Assembly: GCA_963790415.1 (NCBI GenBank)
Contig: CAWBOK010000007.1
Coordinates: forward strand, 40,631 to 104,630
DNA: 64,000 nt
From: JAJZQZ01 sp963790415
GTDB lineage: Bacteria > Actinomycetota > Thermoleophilia > RBG-16-64-13
Direction of reading: 5' to 3'
This document shows positions 1-9,277 of this stretch, in pieces. The notes under the pieces were generated by a model that saw only the letters and a list, made by a program, of their open reading frames with translations, was not told where the DNA came from and did no database searches. A program made the position numbers and the translations under genes. The stretch's first letter is position 1. Each line of letters opens with the position of its first letter.

Positions 1-786
1 GGTACTCACGATGCCCAGCACATCGGTCTGACTCTGCACGACGAAGTCATCTTGGGTGGTAGCCGCCAGTCGGTGACGCTCACGGAGCAGCGGAGGGATC
101 TCCTGCTGCACGGTGTCGATCAGACCGGAGCCCAGCACCTGCACGCTCATAGAGTAGAGGGCGTCGTTGCCGGTGACGCGGGCCATCGCCGTGGTGATGG
201 GGATCAGGGTCACCTGGTCCTGGTTGAAGGGGCCGGTGCTTCCGCGGGGCTGCAGAAGGCCGATCACGGTGAACGCGATGCCGGAGATGTAGACCTGCTT
301 GCCCAGGAGGTCACGAGTGCCCAGATCGTCCGCGTTCTGCAGGCCCAGCACGGCGACCCGCGCCGAGCGATCGAGGTCGGCCTGGGTGAAGAAGCGGCCC
401 AAAGCGATCTTCGCGTTACGCACCGGCGCATAGTCCGGGGTAGTTCCGAATAGGTACGCAAAGGCGGACTCGCCCATGTAGGTCATGGTCACGCCACCCC
501 CAACCTGGGGTACCACTATGTTGACCCCAGCGAGCTTCCCCACGGCTTCGGCGTCGCCCAGCGTGAGCGGCGACCCGCCGGGCGTGTCCGCGGCCGGGTT
601 GACGAACACCAGGTCGCTGCCCATGCCCTCTATGGATCCCAGCACCTCGTCGCGGGCCCCGCTGCCGACGGCCACCATGGCGATGACCGCTCCCACACCT
701 ATGACCACACCCAGTACCGTGATAAGCGATCGCTTCTTGTTCGCCGCAAGCGTCGACAGTGCCATCCTGAGGGATTCGCCGGGCAT
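1..786 (-). CDS. ABC transporter permease, MacB/FtsX type (3' end outside window)
   Basis: Reading leftward from an ATG at 786, preceded by AAAGGAG, the frame stays open to the window edge (262 codons). The N-terminus has a basic segment followed by a transmembrane helix (VLGVVIGVGAVIAMVAVG), then an extracytoplasmic domain with the GSDLVFVNP and GRFFTQADL patterns typical of the MacB periplasmic core. MacB-like permeases pair with a LolD/MacB-type ATPase and act in macrolide, peptide or lipoprotein export by mechanotransmission; the substrate here is unknown. The C-terminal three helices and any ATPase gene lie outside the window. It is divergent from the adenylating-enzyme gene at 850. Confidence 0.85.
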   Translation of the reverse strand, partial: MPGESLRMALSTLAANKKRSLITVLGVVIGVGAVIAMVAVGSGARDEVLGSIEGMGSDLVFVNPAADTPGGSPLTLGDAEAVGKLAGVNIVVPQVGGGVTMTYMGESAFAYLFGTTPDYAPVRNAKIALGRFFTQADLDRSARVAVLGLQNADDLGTRDLLGKQVYISGIAFTVIGLLQPRGSTGPFNQDQVTLIPITTAMARVTGNDALYSMSVQVLGSGLIDTVQQEIPPLLRERHRLAATTQDDFVVQSQTDVLGIVST

Positions 787-833
787 CGGGACTGCCGCAC
801 TCCTTTCGCGTGTCGGGTCGCTACGATAGCACC

Positions 834-842
834 TGGTATATT
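834..842 (+). promoter_or_regulatory. extended -10 promoter TGG-TATATT, leaderless start
   Basis: TGG followed by TATATT (837-842) lies seven bases before the ATG at 850, so transcription would begin at or next to the start codon. There is no ribosome binding site in the gap and no good -35 box. This is the layout of a leaderless mRNA. The TGGTAT core recurs before other genes in the window (near 21146, 33263 on the minus strand, and 39105). Confidence 0.55.
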
Positions 843-849
843 CTGCTTC

Positions 850-2502
850 ATGGTCCCACAGGCTCTTGGCCCCCAACTGGTACAGGACACCCGCTCGTTC
901 TTCGAGCCGACGTACCAGCAGCACAAGGTACGGCATGGGGCCTTGCTGCAACACATCACCGACACGGCCCCCCGTTCCCCCATCTATGCGGGCCGCCTGC
1001 ATCCCGTAGCGGCGGTGGAAGATCTGTCATCGCTGCCGCTCACGTTCTATGAGAGCATCGCTCAGGTCATAGACGAGGTCGGCACGGAGCGGGCATTCCT
1101 CGGCCCGTACGCCACACGCTGGCAGACATCCGGGTACACGGGCAAGCCGAAACGCATGTACTTCGGCACCGGAGACGTCGAGCGCTGCACGCATGCCATC
1201 GGCTGCACGTGTCTTGCCCTGGGGGTCAGACCCTGGCACTCCGCCTGGTCGTTCGGAGCCGCGTTTCCGCTTCTGTCGGGCAGCATCATCGACATGCTGG
1301 CCCAGAGCATGGGTGCCACCGACTACTTTTCCACCCCGGTCAACAACGACCGCGACTTCATCAAGGCACTGCGACGGATCTCGCGTCACAAGACCGTAGA
1401 CATCATGACCGGGCCTCCGCTGCTGTTTCAGATGATCACCCGCATGGCTCATGATCCCGGGTTCTACCGCCGTTTGGCGGCAGAGAAGGCGCGCAAGGAA
1501 TACCGGGTGCCCGCTGCGCTGGCGAATCTCGTCGGTAGGCTGTATCTGGCGGGCATCGATCCCGCTCGTCTCCAGCTGATCGTCCAGAACGTGAAGATCG
1601 CGCTGTCGTTCTCTGAGCCCATGCAGCACTATGTGGAGGAACTCCGTCGGAGCTACCCGCAGGTGGAGTTCCACGACTTCCTCGGCAGCACCGAGGTGCT
1701 CTTCTACGGCGTGCAATTCGTCGACGGCGATGATTGGCTGAGCCTGCTTCTGCAGTGCATCATCCCGGAGATCGCCGATCCGGCCGACGTGCTCGCAGTG
1801 CGCGAGGGCCGCAAGGACACCGTGGCCGGAGTGCCTTGGTACGAGTGGCAGGCCGGCATGCGCGGAGAGCTGATCGTCACGCGGCCGGGCGACTGCCTGC
1901 CCCTGCTCCGCTACCCCACCGGCGACTTGGTGGAGGTGGTCGACCCCGCCTACCACGTGGAGAAGGACTTCGAGGGCCAACCGTTGAGCTTCGACCTGCC
2001 CGCGATCCGCATGCTGGGCCGCTCGGTCGATGCCTTCGATTTCGAGGTCCCCGACGAGATGGGCATCTTCCCGGTGGGCAAGATCTTCTCGCGCGATATT
2101 CAGGACGCGGCGACGAACGCCGGGAACGTGCGCTGGTGGGAGTTGCACTTCCTGCGCGGATCTCCTGGCAGGCTCGTGTTCCTGGTGATCCCGGACGGGC
2201 CCCTGGAAGACGAGGCCGGCTATCGGGAGCACGTCAATAAGTGCCTGCACAAGGCAAGCGAAGGTCTCCGGAACGCCGTAAGCTCCGCGCAGGCACTGGA
2301 CGCATTCGATCTGGTGGTAGCGGCGCCGGAAGCCTACCTGGAGGTCCAAGCCGAGATCGACCGTCGCATCAAGGAGAAACGCAATCTGGGCCAGATCAAG
2401 CCTCGGCATATCTTCTTCGCCGACACGCAAGAGGAACTGGACTCCAGGCTCGCCCCCAAGCTTCAGACCGCCACTGCACCGAGGACCAGCACTCCCACGT
2501 AG
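850..2502 (+). CDS. PaaK-like adenylate-forming enzyme (phenylacetate-CoA ligase family)
   Basis: 550 residues. The phosphate-binding loop TSGYTGKPKRM is near residue 95 and the adenine-site motif GSTE near residue 277. An RYPTGD motif near 356, corresponding to the conserved Tyr-x-x-Gly-Asp, matches phenylacetate-CoA ligase/CapK-type ANL enzymes. These activate a carboxylate as acyl-AMP and usually transfer it to CoA; the substrate cannot be told from sequence. It is longer than PaaK (about 430 residues) because of a C-terminal extension. Its 3' end overlaps the convergent permease gene by 40 bp. The start fits the leaderless promoter directly upstream. No acyl-chain or phenylacetate pathway genes are adjacent, so its role is open. 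Confidence 0.8.
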   Translation: MVPQALGPQLVQDTRSFFEPTYQQHKVRHGALLQHITDTAPRSPIYAGRLHPVAAVEDLSSLPLTFYESIAQVIDEVGTERAFLGPYATRWQTSGYTGKPKRMYFGTGDVERCTHAIGCTCLALGVRPWHSAWSFGAAFPLLSGSIIDMLAQSMGATDYFSTPVNNDRDFIKALRRISRHKTVDIMTGPPLLFQMITRMAHDPGFYRRLAAEKARKEYRVPAALANLVGRLYLAGIDPARLQLIVQNVKIALSFSEPMQHYVEELRRSYPQVEFHDFLGSTEVLFYGVQFVDGDDWLSLLLQCIIPEIADPADVLAVREGRKDTVAGVPWYEWQAGMRGELIVTRPGDCLPLLRYPTGDLVEVVDPAYHVEKDFEGQPLSFDLPAIRMLGRSVDAFDFEVPDEMGIFPVGKIFSRDIQDAATNAGNVRWWELHFLRGSPGRLVFLVIPDGPLEDEAGYREHVNKCLHKASEGLRNAVSSAQALDAFDLVVAAPEAYLEVQAEIDRRIKEKRNLGQIKPRHIFFADTQEELDSRLAPKLQTATAPRTSTPT

Positions 2503-3755
2503 AAGACCACCATGAGGGCCTGCACTGGCCGGCCCAGTAGTCGCGACACCACGAATTCCGGGCTCCGCTTTCCCTCGAGCCGGGATCGCCTCAGCACCCA
2601 TATGGGAAGCAGCGCAAGCAGTACCCCCCCTGCCGACCCCGCGATCTGCACCAGCTCAACGAACCCCCAGAATCCTCCTGCGACGAGAATCACAGAGGGT
2701 CCGATGGTGATCGCGAAGGCAATGAGCCTATAGCCCACTTGCCGGTCGGAGGGGAAGCGCAACAGGTCGACCACATTGCTCAGCACGGTTCCGGCCGTGC
2801 CCCAGAAGGATGTCAACAAGGCGAGCAGGGCGAAGGCACTCGCCAGCCGCAGGCCCCAGAGCCCCAGTTCGCGTCCCCACGAGTCGGTGGCGAGTTCGGC
2901 CATGCGGTCCATAGGTACCAGCACGAATATGGAGAAGGTGACCAGAAGAGAAAAGGCCAGGTTGATCAACAGAGACCAGCGGATCACCTTCGGAATGACG
3001 GCAGGACGGTCGGCAAGACCGCGGGTGATCTCCGGAACCACGGCCTGTGACATACACGTGAAGACGGCGATGGGCAGCACCGGCCCCAAGGCTCCCGGGG
3101 AGAAGGTCAGGGCCTGCGAGACCTGCGCGCCGACGTGAGTCACCGAGAGACCGGCCAGAGCAACCAAAGCGGCGCCCATGGCGATTCCCGCGAGTTTCTG
3201 GAGGAACCCGGTGGTCTTGAGCCCCAGCCACACCACTGCCGCCCCCGCCAGCAGGAAGACCACCTGCGCCTGCCACTGGTCGATACCCACCAGGCCCGCC
3301 AGAGCGCTCGCTCCACCGATGACGTAGGCGGTGAGTGTGGGAATGGCCACGCCGATGGTGATGGCGAAGAGGAACCAGAGATAGAGGCCGGCCGCCCTGC
3401 CTCGAAACAGGTAGGTCCGGAATAGACCCATCAGCTGCGTGACTTCGGGTGTCCGCAGCATGGCTTCGGCGATGTAGAGATGGGAGGCCAGCGAGAACAA
3501 CGTGGCCAGCAAGCAGGCCAGGAGAGCGCCGAGAAAGCCTGCATGGCGGGCCGCGTAGGGCAGAGCCAGCACCGCGGCGCCCACGTTTGTGCCGACCAAA
3601 TAGGCCACGGCCTCAGGCACCGTGAGACGGCGGAATCTCAAGGTACCCTCGGTCAAGGCTCGCGTCATTGCCGGCGTCTGCTCAGCAAAGCCGTACGGCT
3701 CCGTCTCTATGTAGGAATCAACCATCGGTCTGTCCAGGAACTGGGTGGGGGACAT
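2463..3755 (-). CDS. aromatic amino acid permease-like transporter (HAAAP/APC superfamily)
   Basis: 430 residues with about eleven hydrophobic segments. The first helix carries GTNVGAAVLALPYAA, the broken-helix substrate motif of the hydroxy/aromatic amino acid permease family (TyrP, Mtr, SdaC). The helix near residue 235 has PIAVFTCMSQAVVPEITR, like the FxGFGF-type region of these carriers. The expected role is proton-coupled uptake of an aromatic or hydroxy amino acid. The first 40 residues are hydrophilic and longer than usual, so an internal start is possible. The gene converges on the PaaK-like gene. Confidence 0.8.
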   Translation of the reverse strand: MSPTQFLDRPMVDSYIETEPYGFAEQTPAMTRALTEGTLRFRRLTVPEAVAYLVGTNVGAAVLALPYAARHAGFLGALLACLLATLFSLASHLYIAEAMLRTPEVTQLMGLFRTYLFRGRAAGLYLWFLFAITIGVAIPTLTAYVIGGASALAGLVGIDQWQAQVVFLLAGAAVVWLGLKTTGFLQKLAGIAMGAALVALAGLSVTHVGAQVSQALTFSPGALGPVLPIAVFTCMSQAVVPEITRGLADRPAVIPKVIRWSLLINLAFSLLVTFSIFVLVPMDRMAELATDSWGRELGLWGLRLASAFALLALLTSFWGTAGTVLSNVVDLLRFPSDRQVGYRLIAFAITIGPSVILVAGGFWGFVELVQIAGSAGGVLLALLPIWVLRRSRLEGKRSPEFVVSRLLGRPVQALMVVFYVGVLVLGAVAV

Positions 3756-4338
3756 CCGAGGCGGCCCTTGCCGCTCCGTTGGTGCGTGCGAAGGGTCTCA
3801 CGCGCTACGCCACCGCACGCAGGGTTCTGGCCCTAGAAGGCTGTTAAAGATCGAAGCCTTGACCCCCGGACGCACTGGCCGGCGCGATCCGACGATACCG
3901 AAGACGATCTGCGTCGTTCATGGCTCCCCCCCTTGACACCCGGCTCTCTCAGCTGCCGCCGAATCCGTCGGCCTGGCAGCCACAGTATCGGGAGCGGAGG
4001 GCGGTGGCAAGACCAAGCCGAGCATCAACTGCGATCACCTGCGAGAGGCCAGAAGAAGCCGATGCAGGAGCGACGCGAGGGCAAGGCACGTGGCGGCGAC
4101 CGCGGTGACGACGAACACTGCGGTGGGCGGCAGGCAGTGGAGCCTCAGGAGTCGGCCATAGCGCTAAGGCAAGAGCACGTGGCCTTGGAAGCCCGATTGC
4201 AGGTACTATTCTGGTGTCGGCACTCGCGCCGGGGAATCGGCCGTTTGCCCTGGCGCCGGTTGCCCTGGCGCCGCGAGGTGACCGGGGAACGCGAGCGCGC
4301 CCGGCCGGACTGCATCGACGAGAGAGAGGGATGACACA
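3756..4338. other. intergenic region with partial repeat
   Basis: No convincing gene. It holds the partial 164-bp-repeat copy at 3833-3890 and a short direct repeat (GCCCTGGCGCC twice, about 4242-4270). The long minus-strand frame across it has no recognisable domain and runs antisense into the small membrane protein gene and the GH13 gene. Confidence 0.5.
3833..3890 (-). repeat. partial copy of the 164-bp GGCTGTTGAAAA repeat
   Basis: CTAGAAGGCTGTTAAAGATC followed by GAAGCCTTG and the segment CGCACTGGCCGGCGCGAT matches the reverse complement of the right end of the full copies at 12857-13020 and 44594-44757. Similarity stops after GCGCGAT, so only about a third of the element remains. Confidence 0.75.
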
Positions 4339-4509
4339 ATGGCATCGGAAGGCAAGTCGGCAGTGAGCCCAGCCGCCGCAGGCGGCGTGGTGGGTCCGAT
4401 CTGGTTCATCGGGTGGCTGTTCACCATCGCGTTCGCGAAACTCGTGTGGTGGCAGATGATCATCTCCCTGGTAGTGTGGCCGTACTATCTGGGAGTCGCG
4501 GCCAGGTAA
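4339..4509 (+). CDS. small membrane protein (56 aa)
   Basis: ATG at 4339 with a purine-rich GAGAGAGGG upstream; TAA at 4507. A short Ala/Gly/Ser-rich head is followed by two closely spaced hydrophobic segments rich in Trp (GPIWFIGWLFTIAFAKLVWW, then a second ending WPYYLGVAAR). No function can be given. Tryptophan-rich small membrane proteins ending in WPYYLG occur in several prokaryotes as conserved hypotheticals, so it looks like a real gene. It lies between the permease and the convergent GH13 gene. Confidence 0.6.
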   Translation: MASEGKSAVSPAAAGGVVGPIWFIGWLFTIAFAKLVWWQMIISLVVWPYYLGVAAR

Positions 4510-4592
4510 CCCGCAGCCGTGCGCGTCGGCGGTCCGAAGGCGGCGGGCAGGCGCCCTCGCACCGGCCGGGCCGACCGTGCGAGCGCGCCCGG

Positions 4593-6173
4593 CTAGACTG
4601 CCACGACGTCGAACACGTGGTACCCCCAGGCCGGCATGTCGAGATAGAGCCCAGGCGCGACCAGGGCATCCCCGTCGCGATCGTAGGCGGCGTCGCCGAG
4701 CATGTCCTCCAGGAGCCAGCGCGCGCCGGCCAGATCGCCGAACGGGAGGGGAACGGAGCACTGGCTCTGCACGGCTGCGAAGTTGACCACGGCGAGCGCC
4801 CGGTGACCGACCCCATCGTCCCAGGCGGAGATGACGAAGCACTCGTGGGTCCAGTTGCCCTCCCACGCCGGTCGGCAGTCGAGCAGGCGCCACTCGCCCG
4901 CGCGCAGCGCGGGCGTCAGCAGGCAGGCCAACAACCTTCGGTAGAAGCCCTGGAGTTCCTCGTCCACCGGCTCGGAAATCCGACGGCAGAGGTGCACGGG
5001 CAGGCGCGCTTTGGCCCCTTCAAGTTGCCCCTGGTGGAAGAACCGCAGGCCCGGGCATAGAAAGGCGACCACTGCGGCCGCCCGGTGGATGTCGGGGCGG
5101 AAGGTCGCCGCCGCGCGGGGTTCGTCGTGATTCTCGAGGAACCTGGCCGAGCGTCGCTGGAACTCCCTGTCGGCCCGCAGGTGGTCGCGAACGGTTCGAG
5201 CGTCGCCGCCGCGAAGGCGGTCGTAGAGGCGTTTGTCGTAGGTGTAGTCGAATCCCTGCCGCTGCAGCTCGAACTCAAGGTCCCAATAGACCTCGGCCAA
5301 GAACAGGAAGCCGACGTGGTCGGCCTTGACCGCCGCGATCGCACCGGGCCAGAACGGCTCGGCGACGATCCCCCAGGTGCGCTCGAACACCTCTGGCAGC
5401 ACCAGCATGGCCATGTCACACCGCACCCCGTCGCAGCGCGCCGCCACGCGGCCGAGCTCGCCGCACATGGCCGCGTGTAGCCCTGGGTTGCCGTAATCGA
5501 GTTGCAGGGTGTCCGGCCAACCGGCGAAGTACGGGTCGCGTCCGTAGGCCAGCACCAGGCCGTCTTCGCCACCACGCTCGGCCGCTGCGGCCGGACCCGC
5601 GGGCGGAGCGGCGGCCGGGTCGGCGGGCATGCGGAGGTAGTTCTGTGGTGCGCGCGAGAGATCGTCGGCCGTTCCGCGCACGTAGTACTCGGGGTGCTGA
5701 CCGACCCAGGGATGGTCGAGCGCCGTGTGGTTCGGCACGAAATCGAGGATCAGCCGCAGACCCCGTTGGTGCAGGCGCGCACGCAGGCGCGCCAGGGCGT
5801 CGTCGCCGCCCAGCGCGTTCGCAACGCCGTAGTCGGTCACGGCGAAGCACGAACCGCAGATGTCGTCCTCGGTGAGGTCGGGCAGGACACCGCCGAACTC
5901 CTGCCGCCACTCCTGGTTGCTGCGCGACACCGCCCGCCCCGCGGCGCCCGTCTGCCAGACACCCAAGAAGTAGACCAGGTCGAAGCCGGCTGCAACCATG
6001 GCATCGAGGCCTGCGTCGGGGATGTCGTCCAGGGTCGCCGAGCGGCCCAGCCATTTACCGAGTTCCGTCAGCCAGACCCGGGTGTTGACCTGATAGAGCA
6101 ACGGGTTGCGGGGAGAGGACAACTCGGGCGTCGCGCCGGCGGCCGTGTCGAGGGCCTCGCCGGCGGGCGTCAC
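4593..6173 (-). CDS. alpha-amylase family glycoside hydrolase (GH13)
   Basis: 526 residues from a GTG whose GTGA overlaps the stop of the upstream GH63 gene; CCGAGGAG precedes it, so this start is preferred over the longer frame. All four GH13 regions are visible: DFVPNH (I), GVRCDMAM with the nucleophile Asp (II), FLAEVYWD with the acid Glu (III) and FLENHDE (IV). No signal peptide, so it is probably cytoplasmic. GH13 enzymes act on alpha-glucosidic bonds by hydrolysis or transfer; coupling to a GH63 enzyme suggests joint processing of an alpha-glucan or glucosylated compatible solute. Exact specificity is unknown. Confidence 0.9.
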   Translation of the reverse strand: MTPAGEALDTAAGATPELSSPRNPLLYQVNTRVWLTELGKWLGRSATLDDIPDAGLDAMVAAGFDLVYFLGVWQTGAAGRAVSRSNQEWRQEFGGVLPDLTEDDICGSCFAVTDYGVANALGGDDALARLRARLHQRGLRLILDFVPNHTALDHPWVGQHPEYYVRGTADDLSRAPQNYLRMPADPAAAPPAGPAAAAERGGEDGLVLAYGRDPYFAGWPDTLQLDYGNPGLHAAMCGELGRVAARCDGVRCDMAMLVLPEVFERTWGIVAEPFWPGAIAAVKADHVGFLFLAEVYWDLEFELQRQGFDYTYDKRLYDRLRGGDARTVRDHLRADREFQRRSARFLENHDEPRAAATFRPDIHRAAAVVAFLCPGLRFFHQGQLEGAKARLPVHLCRRISEPVDEELQGFYRRLLACLLTPALRAGEWRLLDCRPAWEGNWTHECFVISAWDDGVGHRALAVVNFAAVQSQCSVPLPFGDLAGARWLLEDMLGDAAYDRDGDALVAPGLYLDMPAWGYHVFDVVAV

Positions 6174-8944
6174 GCCAACTCCTCGGGTTCGCCCAGCCCG
6201 TAGGCCAACATGCGCATGCTCTCCCCCGCCAGGACGCCCTCCTTGGTGAGCGTCGCCGACATGCGGATGAAGCGGGCCACCAGCCCCGTCCAGCCCGTTT
6301 GATGACTCGCACCGAGTCCGGCGCCGTTGTCGCCGTGGAAGTACTCGTAGAAGAGGATGTGGTCGCGCCAATGGGGGTCGGTCTGGAATTTCTCCGCAGA
6401 GCCGAAGACGGGACGGAGGCCGTCGGCGTCACGCAGGAAGATCGCCGAGGAGCGGCGCATGATCTCCATGGCCGCGTCGAACAGCGTGGCTCGGACGCCG
6501 GAGTCCGTGGGACACTCGACGGTGAAATCGTCGCCGTAGTATGCGTAAAGGTTGAGGAGCGCCCGGACCAGCAGCGCGTTCGTGGGGAACCATATCGGGC
6601 CGCGCCAGTTGGAGTTGCCGCCGAACATGCCCGAGTCTGACTCCGCCGGCAGGTAGTCCACCCGGAACTCCCGCCCGCCGGCCTCGAAGCGGTAAGGATG
6701 CGCGAGATGCGAGCGCGACAATGACCGCACCCCGTACGGGCTCAGGAACTCGTCCTCATCCAGCAGCCGGGCCAGGACCTGGCGGAGCTTCGTCTCGTTC
6801 AGGAGGGCCAGCACGTGGCGACCACCCACACCGGGAGCACCCGGCGCCGCGATGTTGGCCGTGAGTTCGGGATGGTTGCGCGTGAACCACCCTGCCCGCT
6901 CGACGAACTTGGGCAGCTTCTCGATGACCTCGGCCGGGAACACGCTGCTGGCACAGAGCGAGAGAAGACCCACCATCGAACGAACCTTGAGCCGGGTGGC
7001 GGTGCCGTCGGGCATGCGCAGGAGATCGTAGAAGAACCCATCCTCGGCGTCCCACATCTCGTCTTGGTGCTCGCCCATCCGGTCCATGGCCCCGGCGATC
7101 CACAGGAAGTGCTCGTAGAACTTGCAGGCCAGGTCTTCGTAGGCAGGGTTTGCGGCGGCCAGCTTCATGGCCATGCTCAACATGCACTGACAGAAGAAGG
7201 CCATCCAGGCCGTGCCATCGGCCTGCTCCAAGTAGCCGCCCGTGGGGAGCGGGGCGCTGCGGTCGAACACGCCGATGTTGTCCAGCCCGAGGAAACCGCC
7301 CTGGAACACGTTGCTGCCGCTCCGGTCCTTGCGGTTGACCCACCAGGTGAAGGTCATCAGCAGCTTGGTGAAGGTCCGCTCGAGGAACTCCGTGTCGCCC
7401 TGCCCCTGGGACTCCTGCTCGATGGAGTACAGGAAATCGGCCGCCCACGCGTGGACCGGCGGGTTGACGTCGCTGAAATCCCACTCGTAGGCCGGAATCT
7501 GGCCGTTGGGATGGAGGTAGTTCTCGTCGAGCATGAGTTCGAGCTGCTGCTTGGCGAATTCGGGATCGACCACCGAGAGGGCGACCGTGTGGAAGGCCAG
7601 GTCCCATGCGGCGAACCACGGGTACTCCCACTTGTCGGGCATCGAGATGACGTCTTCGTTCACCATGTGGAACCAGTTGGCGTTGCGCCCCGAAGTGGGT
7701 CGGCCCCCCGGCGCCGCGCCGCCGCGGCCTCCAAGCCACCGGTGGACGTCGTAGACGTAGCACTGCTTGCTCCAGAGCATGCCTGCCATCGCCTGACGCA
7801 TGACGAGCGCAGCATCGGGGCCGACCTCGGGCGGAGTGAGGCTCGCATAGAAGTCGTCGGCCTCAGCTTGGCGCGCCGCGAACATGGCGTCGAAAGCCGC
7901 CCCGAACGAGGCGGCCGCGGCGCTCTCCGGGGCGGCAGCGGCCGGCGCGGCCGTGGCCTGCCGCGTCAGCCTGAGCCGCAGCACGGCGCTCTCGCCAGGC
8001 TCGATGGTGACGATGGAGTGCGCGGCAGCTTTGGTGCCCGTGCGCTCCGGGTTCACGGACTCGTGAGCGCCTGCCACCACGTGATCGTTGATGCCGTCCT
8101 TCACGTAGGGCGTGTCGTTGGGCGTGCCGAAGACGCGGCTGTTGTTGGTCTCGTTCTCCACGAAGAGGAACGTGGGATCGCCGTCGCACGCAAGCAGGTA
8201 GGTGCCCAGGATGGGGTGCCCGGCCTCCAGCACGGCCCCGGCCGGGCCCCCGGCCGGCCCCCCCGCGGGAACCACGCCGATCCGCGGCCGCGGCTCGTCT
8301 TCAGCTGCCCTCCACCAGGTGTTCCGGAACCACAGGGTGGGCAGAAGATGCAACGTCGCCGGCTCGGGGCCGCGGTTCCAGGCGGTGACGCGGATCAGCA
8401 GATCCTCCGGCGAAGCCTTGGCGTACTCCACGAAGACGTCGAAGTACCGGTCGTCGTCGAAGACTCCCGTCTCGATGAGCTCGTACTCGAGATCGTGCCT
8501 GCTGCGGGCCCCGTTCGTGCGCACAAGGTCGTCGTAGGGGTAGGCCGTTTGGGGATACTTGTACAGGTACTTCATATAGGCGTGCGTCGGGGTCGAGTCC
8601 AGGTAGTAGTAGTACTCCTTGACGTCCTCGCCATGGTTGCCCTCGCTGTTGGTCAGCCCGAAGAGCCGTTCCTTGATGATGGGATCGACCCCGTTCCACA
8701 GGGCCAGGGCGAAACAGAGCCGCTGCTTGTCGTCGGAGATCCCGGCGAGCCCGTCTTCACCCCAGCGGTAGGCACGCGACCGAGCCTGATCGTGCGTGAA
8801 GTAGTTCCAGGCGTCGCCCGACTCGCTGTAGTCTTCGCGCACCGTCCCCCACTGGCGCTCGCTGAGGTACGGGCCCCACGTGCGCCACGGCACTCCCCGT
8901 AACTTCGCCTCTTGGAGGCGTTGATGCTCGACAGTCGCGTCCAC
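6170..8944 (-). CDS. GH63-family glucosidase
   Basis: 924 residues of (alpha/alpha)6-barrel type. The N-terminal part has the HAYMKYLYKYPQ and LWFRNTWW patterns of bacterial GH63 (mannosyl-oligosaccharide-glucosidase-like) proteins. The barrel carries YEWDFSDVNPP, the region of the general acid Asp, and NSNWRGPIWFPTNALL near the C-terminus. The family releases glucose from alpha-glucosides such as glucosylglycerate, mannosylglycerate or oligosaccharides. It has no signal peptide and is translationally coupled to the GH13 gene downstream. The length fits the family (about 880-930). Confidence 0.88.
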   Translation of the reverse strand: MDATVEHQRLQEAKLRGVPWRTWGPYLSERQWGTVREDYSESGDAWNYFTHDQARSRAYRWGEDGLAGISDDKQRLCFALALWNGVDPIIKERLFGLTNSEGNHGEDVKEYYYYLDSTPTHAYMKYLYKYPQTAYPYDDLVRTNGARSRHDLEYELIETGVFDDDRYFDVFVEYAKASPEDLLIRVTAWNRGPEPATLHLLPTLWFRNTWWRAAEDEPRPRIGVVPAGGPAGGPAGAVLEAGHPILGTYLLACDGDPTFLFVENETNNSRVFGTPNDTPYVKDGINDHVVAGAHESVNPERTGTKAAAHSIVTIEPGESAVLRLRLTRQATAAPAAAAPESAAAASFGAAFDAMFAARQAEADDFYASLTPPEVGPDAALVMRQAMAGMLWSKQCYVYDVHRWLGGRGGAAPGGRPTSGRNANWFHMVNEDVISMPDKWEYPWFAAWDLAFHTVALSVVDPEFAKQQLELMLDENYLHPNGQIPAYEWDFSDVNPPVHAWAADFLYSIEQESQGQGDTEFLERTFTKLLMTFTWWVNRKDRSGSNVFQGGFLGLDNIGVFDRSAPLPTGGYLEQADGTAWMAFFCQCMLSMAMKLAAANPAYEDLACKFYEHFLWIAGAMDRMGEHQDEMWDAEDGFFYDLLRMPDGTATRLKVRSMVGLLSLCASSVFPAEVIEKLPKFVERAGWFTRNHPELTANIAAPGAPGVGGRHVLALLNETKLRQVLARLLDEDEFLSPYGVRSLSRSHLAHPYRFEAGGREFRVDYLPAESDSGMFGGNSNWRGPIWFPTNALLVRALLNLYAYYGDDFTVECPTDSGVRATLFDAAMEIMRRSSAIFLRDADGLRPVFGSAEKFQTDPHWRDHILFYEYFHGDNGAGLGASHQTGWTGLVARFIRMSATLTKEGVLAGESMRMLAYGLGEPEELA

Positions 8945-9277
8945 CGTTCACTCCTTGTCCGCTCAGGTCACCCACACGGGCGGCGAGGCACCTGCCACCC
9001 ACGCATGCACTTCCCGAACAGTCTACGTACCGGGGCGGGCTCGTTTGTAACCAAGAAGTTACAGATCGGCGCCAAGTCGGTTACCGATTCGGGGCGCCGG
9101 CCTCCCGTCCATTGCTGCACGCGCTCGGAGTCAAGCCAGGTCGAACAGCAGCGCTCCCGCCGCTGCCTCGGCCCAGCCGAACGCCATGTAAAGAAAACGG
9201 GCGCCTGTGGCGTGATGTGGAGTAGAGTCAGCTTGAAGTCTCAGGAGACCACGTTGCAGCGCGGAACGGTCATATTC
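8945..9277. other. divergent intergenic region
   Basis: 333 bases between the GH63 gene and the ECF sigma gene, which are divergent, so promoters for both must lie here. I see no convincing -35/-10 pair, repeat or RNA. An in-frame extension of the sigma gene through this stretch is open but lacks sigma-factor sequence. Confidence 0.4.

Noticed and set aside
1027..2601. Long minus-strand frame (524 codons) opposite the PaaK-like gene
   Set aside because: High-GC antisense shadow; no domain, low-complexity His/Arg/Gly/Leu composition, and the plus strand has clear ANL motifs.
3949..4893. Minus-strand frame of 314 codons across the intergenic region
   Set aside because: Arg/Ala/Gly-rich with no domain, and it overlaps the end of the GH13 gene in another frame.
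6815..8902. Plus-strand frame of 695 codons opposite the GH63 gene
   Set aside because: Antisense shadow of a well-supported glycosidase; no recognisable fold or start signal.
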